Origin: Paenibacillus barengoltzii NBRC 101215
Lineage (GTDB): Bacteria > Bacillota > Bacilli > Paenibacillales > Paenibacillaceae
NCBI RefSeq assembly: GCF_004000745.1
Contig: NZ_BILV01000015.1
Coordinates: 28,196 to 92,195 of the forward strand
Length of the DNA stretch: 64,000 nucleotides
Direction: 5' to 3'
The notes under the pieces are model-generated. The model was not told the origin of the DNA. It made no database searches and worked only from the letters and a program-made list of their open reading frames with translations. The stretch's first letter is position 1, and every line of letters starts with the position of its first letter. Positions 61,554 to 64,000 of this stretch are shown one piece after another. Position numbers and translations under genes: made by a program.

Positions 61554-61760
61554 TTCCCAGCGATTTTCTGTTCTAACGGACCGGAATGCCTTTATAAGGC
61601 GGGTACGGGCAAGAATTCGACTGAAACAACCTAAATAAGGGCTGTGGAGTCCGTTAGGTGTTAGGAACCAAACTATTCCGCTCCAATAACGGCTCTCCAG
61701 TCCCTTAGCTCATTCGCACTCCTTAGCTCATCCGCACACCTTAGCTCCGCTAGCCACCGG
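61522..61760. repeat. Cluster of CTAACGGAC...CTTATT intergenic repeats
   Basis: Direct copies: 61522-61547 (CTAACGGACCGTATGG then CCCTTATT) and 61574-61600 (CTAACGGACCGGAATGCC then TTTAT). Inverted copies: 61633-61657 (AATAAGGG...CCGTTAG) and 61684-61708 (AATAACGG...CCCTTAG). Two 18-base TTAGCTCATTCGCAC-type units follow at 61705-61740. No gene lies in the 345-base gap up to the PadR gene except this. Confidence 0.65.
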
Positions 61761-61837
61761 AGTCCCCTTCATCCCCTCACCTGCCCTAGTTTCTGGCTTT
61801 CTCCGTTTTATTTGACCCTAAGCTGTACCCTAGACTA

Positions 61838-61866
61838 TTGCACATTAAAAAAACATATGTTACTAT
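61838..61866 (+). promoter_or_regulatory. Promoter of PadR-DUF4180 gene
   Basis: TTGCAC (61838-61843), 17-base spacer, TACTAT (61861-61866). AACATATGTT at 61852-61861 and AACATAGGTT at 61869-61878 repeat a half-site, suggesting autoregulation by the PadR part. Confidence 0.6.
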
Positions 61867-61899
61867 TAACATAGGTTAAGATAAACAGAGGTGGTTCAT

Positions 61900-62823
61900 A
61901 TGTCGATCAATTACGCGATTTTAGGGATGCTGAGCGCCCGGTCGCTAACCGGTTACGATTTGAAGAAGATCATTCAGGATTCGCCTTTTATGCCTTGGTC
62001 GGGCAATAACAATCAGATCTACAAGGCGTTAGTCGAGCTGCTGGAGGAGGGCTGGGTGACGAATGAGGTCCAGCATCAAGACAGTGCTCCATCGAAGAAG
62101 ATCTATACGATTACCGAAGCCGGGCGGGAAGCGTTGAAAGCTTGGGTACTGTCACCGCCGGAGCTGCCGGAGTTCAAAAACACCTTCCTCGTGCGCCTCG
62201 CCTGGGCGGATGCGTTGGGGGAAGACGAACTGGACGCCCTCCTTACGGGGTATGAGCACGAATTATATTTACAGCTTGCCGCAGAGGAGGAGAAGCTCCG
62301 CCGGGGGGAGTTTTCGCCACGCCGTACCTCTCGGGAAGCCTATCTCTGGGATCAAATCCGTGGCCGAGTTCTGGAGCAATACCGGAGTGAGCTGGACTGG
62401 ATCCGCCAACTTCGCGAGGACTTGGGGATTCATTCGAAGGATCAGAAAGGGGAGAAACCTATGAAATATCATGTAGTGGAGAACAATAACCAAACGATCG
62501 TCGTTGTCACGTCCGCCGAACCGCCAATCGCCACTGGTCAGGACGCGATTCAACTGATCGAAGCGTGCATTGAGCACAACGCTGGACGGCTTATTGTTTA
62601 TGCTGAGGCGCTGTCTGCGGATTTTTTCAACTTGAGAACGGGATTGGCCGGAGAAATTCTGCAGAAATTCGTGAACTTCTCGCTTCGTACGGCCCTTGTG
62701 GTTACGGATGGGAGCCTGATTAAAGGTCGGATGAAGGAACTGCTTGCGGAATCCAAGCGAGGGAATACACTTCGGGTGTTTGCCAGCCAAGCTGAGGCGG
62801 AGAAGTGGTTAGCGGAAAGTTAA
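61900..62823 (+). CDS. PadR regulator fused to DUF4180 domain
   Basis: 307 aa from ATG 61900 (AGAGGTGG ahead). Residues 1-75: PadR winged helix INYAILGMLSARSLTGYDLKKII, IYKALVELLEEGWV, KKIYTITEAGREAL. Residues 80-180: PadR C-terminal helical domain. From about 190 (MKYHVVENNNQTIVVVTSAE) a DUF4180 domain with GQDAIQLIEACIEHNAGRLIVY and LGLAGEILQKFVNFSLRTALV. DUF4180 is usually a separate small protein, so the fusion links a ligand or protein partner to the DNA-binding head. An ATG in frame with AAAGGGGAG near 62461 could also start the domain alone. Confidence 0.85.
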   Translation: MSINYAILGMLSARSLTGYDLKKIIQDSPFMPWSGNNNQIYKALVELLEEGWVTNEVQHQDSAPSKKIYTITEAGREALKAWVLSPPELPEFKNTFLVRLAWADALGEDELDALLTGYEHELYLQLAAEEEKLRRGEFSPRRTSREAYLWDQIRGRVLEQYRSELDWIRQLREDLGIHSKDQKGEKPMKYHVVENNNQTIVVVTSAEPPIATGQDAIQLIEACIEHNAGRLIVYAEALSADFFNLRTGLAGEILQKFVNFSLRTALVVTDGSLIKGRMKELLAESKRGNTLRVFASQAEAEKWLAES

Positions 62824-62880
62824 GGAGGGCAGGATTTCAACGCCGACGGGCTTCGCTGGTGATGCATGTCCCGGGGATGG

Positions 62881-62886
62881 TATAAT
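62881..62886 (+). promoter_or_regulatory. Extended -10 box of TPR-SUKH gene
   Basis: TATAAT preceded by TGG, an extended -10. No clear -35. 35 bases before the start codon. Confidence 0.45.
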
Positions 62887-62920
62887 TTTCTTATGGACAA
62901 TGCGCTTGGGAGGCCAATCA

Positions 62921-63874
62921 ATGAGAGAAGAGCTATTGGAACAGTTGCAGACGTGGCATGAAGAGGATGAATATGAAAAGATCGTTGAAGCAGTCACAGA
63001 CATACCGGAGGAAGAAAGAGATTATGAGCTGATCAGCCATCTGGGGCGTGCGCTGAACAATCTGGAGCGGTATGATGAGGCGATTGAGCAATTCCTGAAG
63101 ATTGCCGATGAAGGGCAGGATGACCCGCTGTGGCATTATCGAATCGGCTTGGCGTATTACTATTTGGAGCGGTATGACGAAGCGCGGACTGCGTTTGAGA
63201 CGGCAGATCGGTTGGAGCCGGGAGACGAGGATACGTTGGAGTTCCTGAGCTGGATCGAGGAAAAGACCGCTGCAGGCGATGCAGGGGACGAGGAAGCTGC
63301 ACCAGCGTCGTCTGCGTCTGAGGCGGCGGAAGCTGCGGGTTCGGAAGGTGAGAAGATCGCAGCGGAACCGGTTGTTTTTGAAGGGGATTTTGATGCGGAA
63401 GGCTTCTGGGACGATGACAATCCTGCGGCAGAGAAGTACGTCTCGGCGCCGCCTACAGATGCGCTGGTCGAGTCAGTGGAGGAGTCGCTGGTGTTCCGGT
63501 TGCCGGCTTTTTACGTGAACCTGATGAAAGTGCATAATGGCGGTATCCCCCGTAACCGTTACTTCCGGAGCCAAACGGGCGAGACCATCGAGATTCTGGG
63601 AATCATGGGCATCGGACGGGAAAAACCGCACTCTCTGTGCGGAGCGGCCGGCAGCCGCGCTACGATCGAGCGGGAAGGGTATCCTGAGTTCGGTGTCGTC
63701 CTGTGCGATACGCCGTCGGACACCGGGGTCGTGATGCTCGATTATCGGGAATCCACCAACGTCGGCGAGCCGGAAGTGGTGTACGTGGAGAAGGCCAGCA
63801 AGAAGGTCATCCCTCTTGCGCCGAACTTCGAGGCGTTCGTACGGGGATTGACGGGGGGAACGACGCAAGAATAA
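62921..63874 (+). CDS. TPR-SUKH (SMI1/KNR4) domain protein
   Basis: 317 aa. Residues 1-115: TPR-like helical repeats (LISHLGRALNNLERYDEAIEQFLKI, LWHYRIGLAYYYLERYDEARTAFETA). Residues 115-160: acidic Ala/Glu linker. Residues 180-315: SMI1/KNR4-type SUKH domain (SVEESLVFRLPAFYVNLMKVHNGG, GVVMLDYRESTNVGEPEVVYVE). SUKH proteins are known as immunity proteins to polymorphic toxins and as general binding folds. No toxin gene is adjacent. GGGAGG precedes ATG 62921. Confidence 0.85.
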   Translation: MREELLEQLQTWHEEDEYEKIVEAVTDIPEEERDYELISHLGRALNNLERYDEAIEQFLKIADEGQDDPLWHYRIGLAYYYLERYDEARTAFETADRLEPGDEDTLEFLSWIEEKTAAGDAGDEEAAPASSASEAAEAAGSEGEKIAAEPVVFEGDFDAEGFWDDDNPAAEKYVSAPPTDALVESVEESLVFRLPAFYVNLMKVHNGGIPRNRYFRSQTGETIEILGIMGIGREKPHSLCGAAGSRATIEREGYPEFGVVLCDTPSDTGVVMLDYRESTNVGEPEVVYVEKASKKVIPLAPNFEAFVRGLTGGTTQE

Positions 63875-63893
63875 GTAAGTCACACATGTATGT

Positions 63894-63929
63894 AATCCTG
63901 ACAACGAGGTTGTCGGGATTATTTTTTTT
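63894..63929 (+). terminator. Terminator of TPR-SUKH gene
   Basis: AATCCTGACAAC (63894-63905) and GTTGTCGGGATT (63909-63920) with one G-T pair, then ATTTTTTTT. Confidence 0.9.
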
Positions 63930-63949
63930 GGCTGGGGCACGGGACTGAG

Positions 63950-63993
63950 CTAACGGACACCTGAGACGTTAATTGCGCTTGCAGGGACGTTAG
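63950..63993. repeat. CTAACG/CGTTAG inverted intergenic repeat
   Basis: CTAACGGAC at 63950-63958 and GACGTTAG-type end at 63986-63993, the same boxes as the 61.5 kb cluster. May run past the window end. Confidence 0.5.
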
Positions 63994-64000
63994 GCCATTC

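Overview
The window looks like a chromosomal stretch of a Paenibacillus-type Gram-positive spore former. This rests on strong GGAGG ribosome-binding sites with frequent TTG and GTG starts, SigA-type promoters, S-layer homology (SLH) proteins, large secreted fungal-wall glucanases (GH16 and GH87) and a dense set of one-gene regulators. I found no rRNA, tRNA, CRISPR array, phage block or intact insertion sequence.

Layout. 1-5.2 kb: ABC importer operon (binding protein, ATPase, fused permease) followed by an EEP-family phosphodiesterase and an MgtC-type membrane protein. 5.3-13.5 kb: acetyltransferase, PLD-like membrane protein, VOC protein, peptide transporter, DHA2 efflux pump with a terminator in its leader, and a WYL regulator divergent from a GyrI-like protein. 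13.5-26.5 kb: small regulator/oxidoreductase modules (TetR with two SDRs, MarR with an MFS pump, MerR with an SDR), a secreted GH16 beta-glucanase, and an ECF sigma factor with a SnoaL tail beside a truncated DinB gene. 26.5-32 kb: two divergent surface-type genes, an SLH/GLUG protein and an SBBP/collagen-like protein with an acid-free polybasic tail. 32-35 kb: a heme-detoxification cluster resembling hrtRBA plus an IsdG-type heme monooxygenase. 35-43 kb: DUF2975/XRE/DUF817 genes, mqo, a tandem-MerR protein, OhrR with an alpha/beta hydrolase, and a purine permease. 43.3-44.7 kb: two gene remnants joined head to head (TetR and SLH). 44.8-49.5 kb: gamma-glutamyltransferase, sfsA, nitrilase and two acetyltransferases. 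49.6-53.6 kb: a huge GH87-type alpha-1,3-glucanase. 53.9-56.5 kb: a carboxy(nor)spermidine operon behind a highly structured leader with a terminator. 56.5-57.6 kb: a gene-free region with two kinds of tandem repeat. 57.6-64 kb: a split HMA protein and heavy-metal P-type ATPase with a CPG motif, a peroxiredoxin with a TetR regulator sharing a 16-bp operator, a PadR-DUF4180 fusion, and a TPR-SUKH protein, with dispersed intergenic repeats.

The most interesting signals are: the leader of the carboxyspermidine operon (long P1 helix, three-way junction, terminator directly after it: a candidate riboswitch of unknown class); the acid-free polybasic collagen-like protein; the hrt-isdG operon with two matched operators; the tandem MerR; the 29-bp and 12-bp tandem repeats; and the CPG-motif P-type ATPase. 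All calls come from reading the sequence; no database search was possible.
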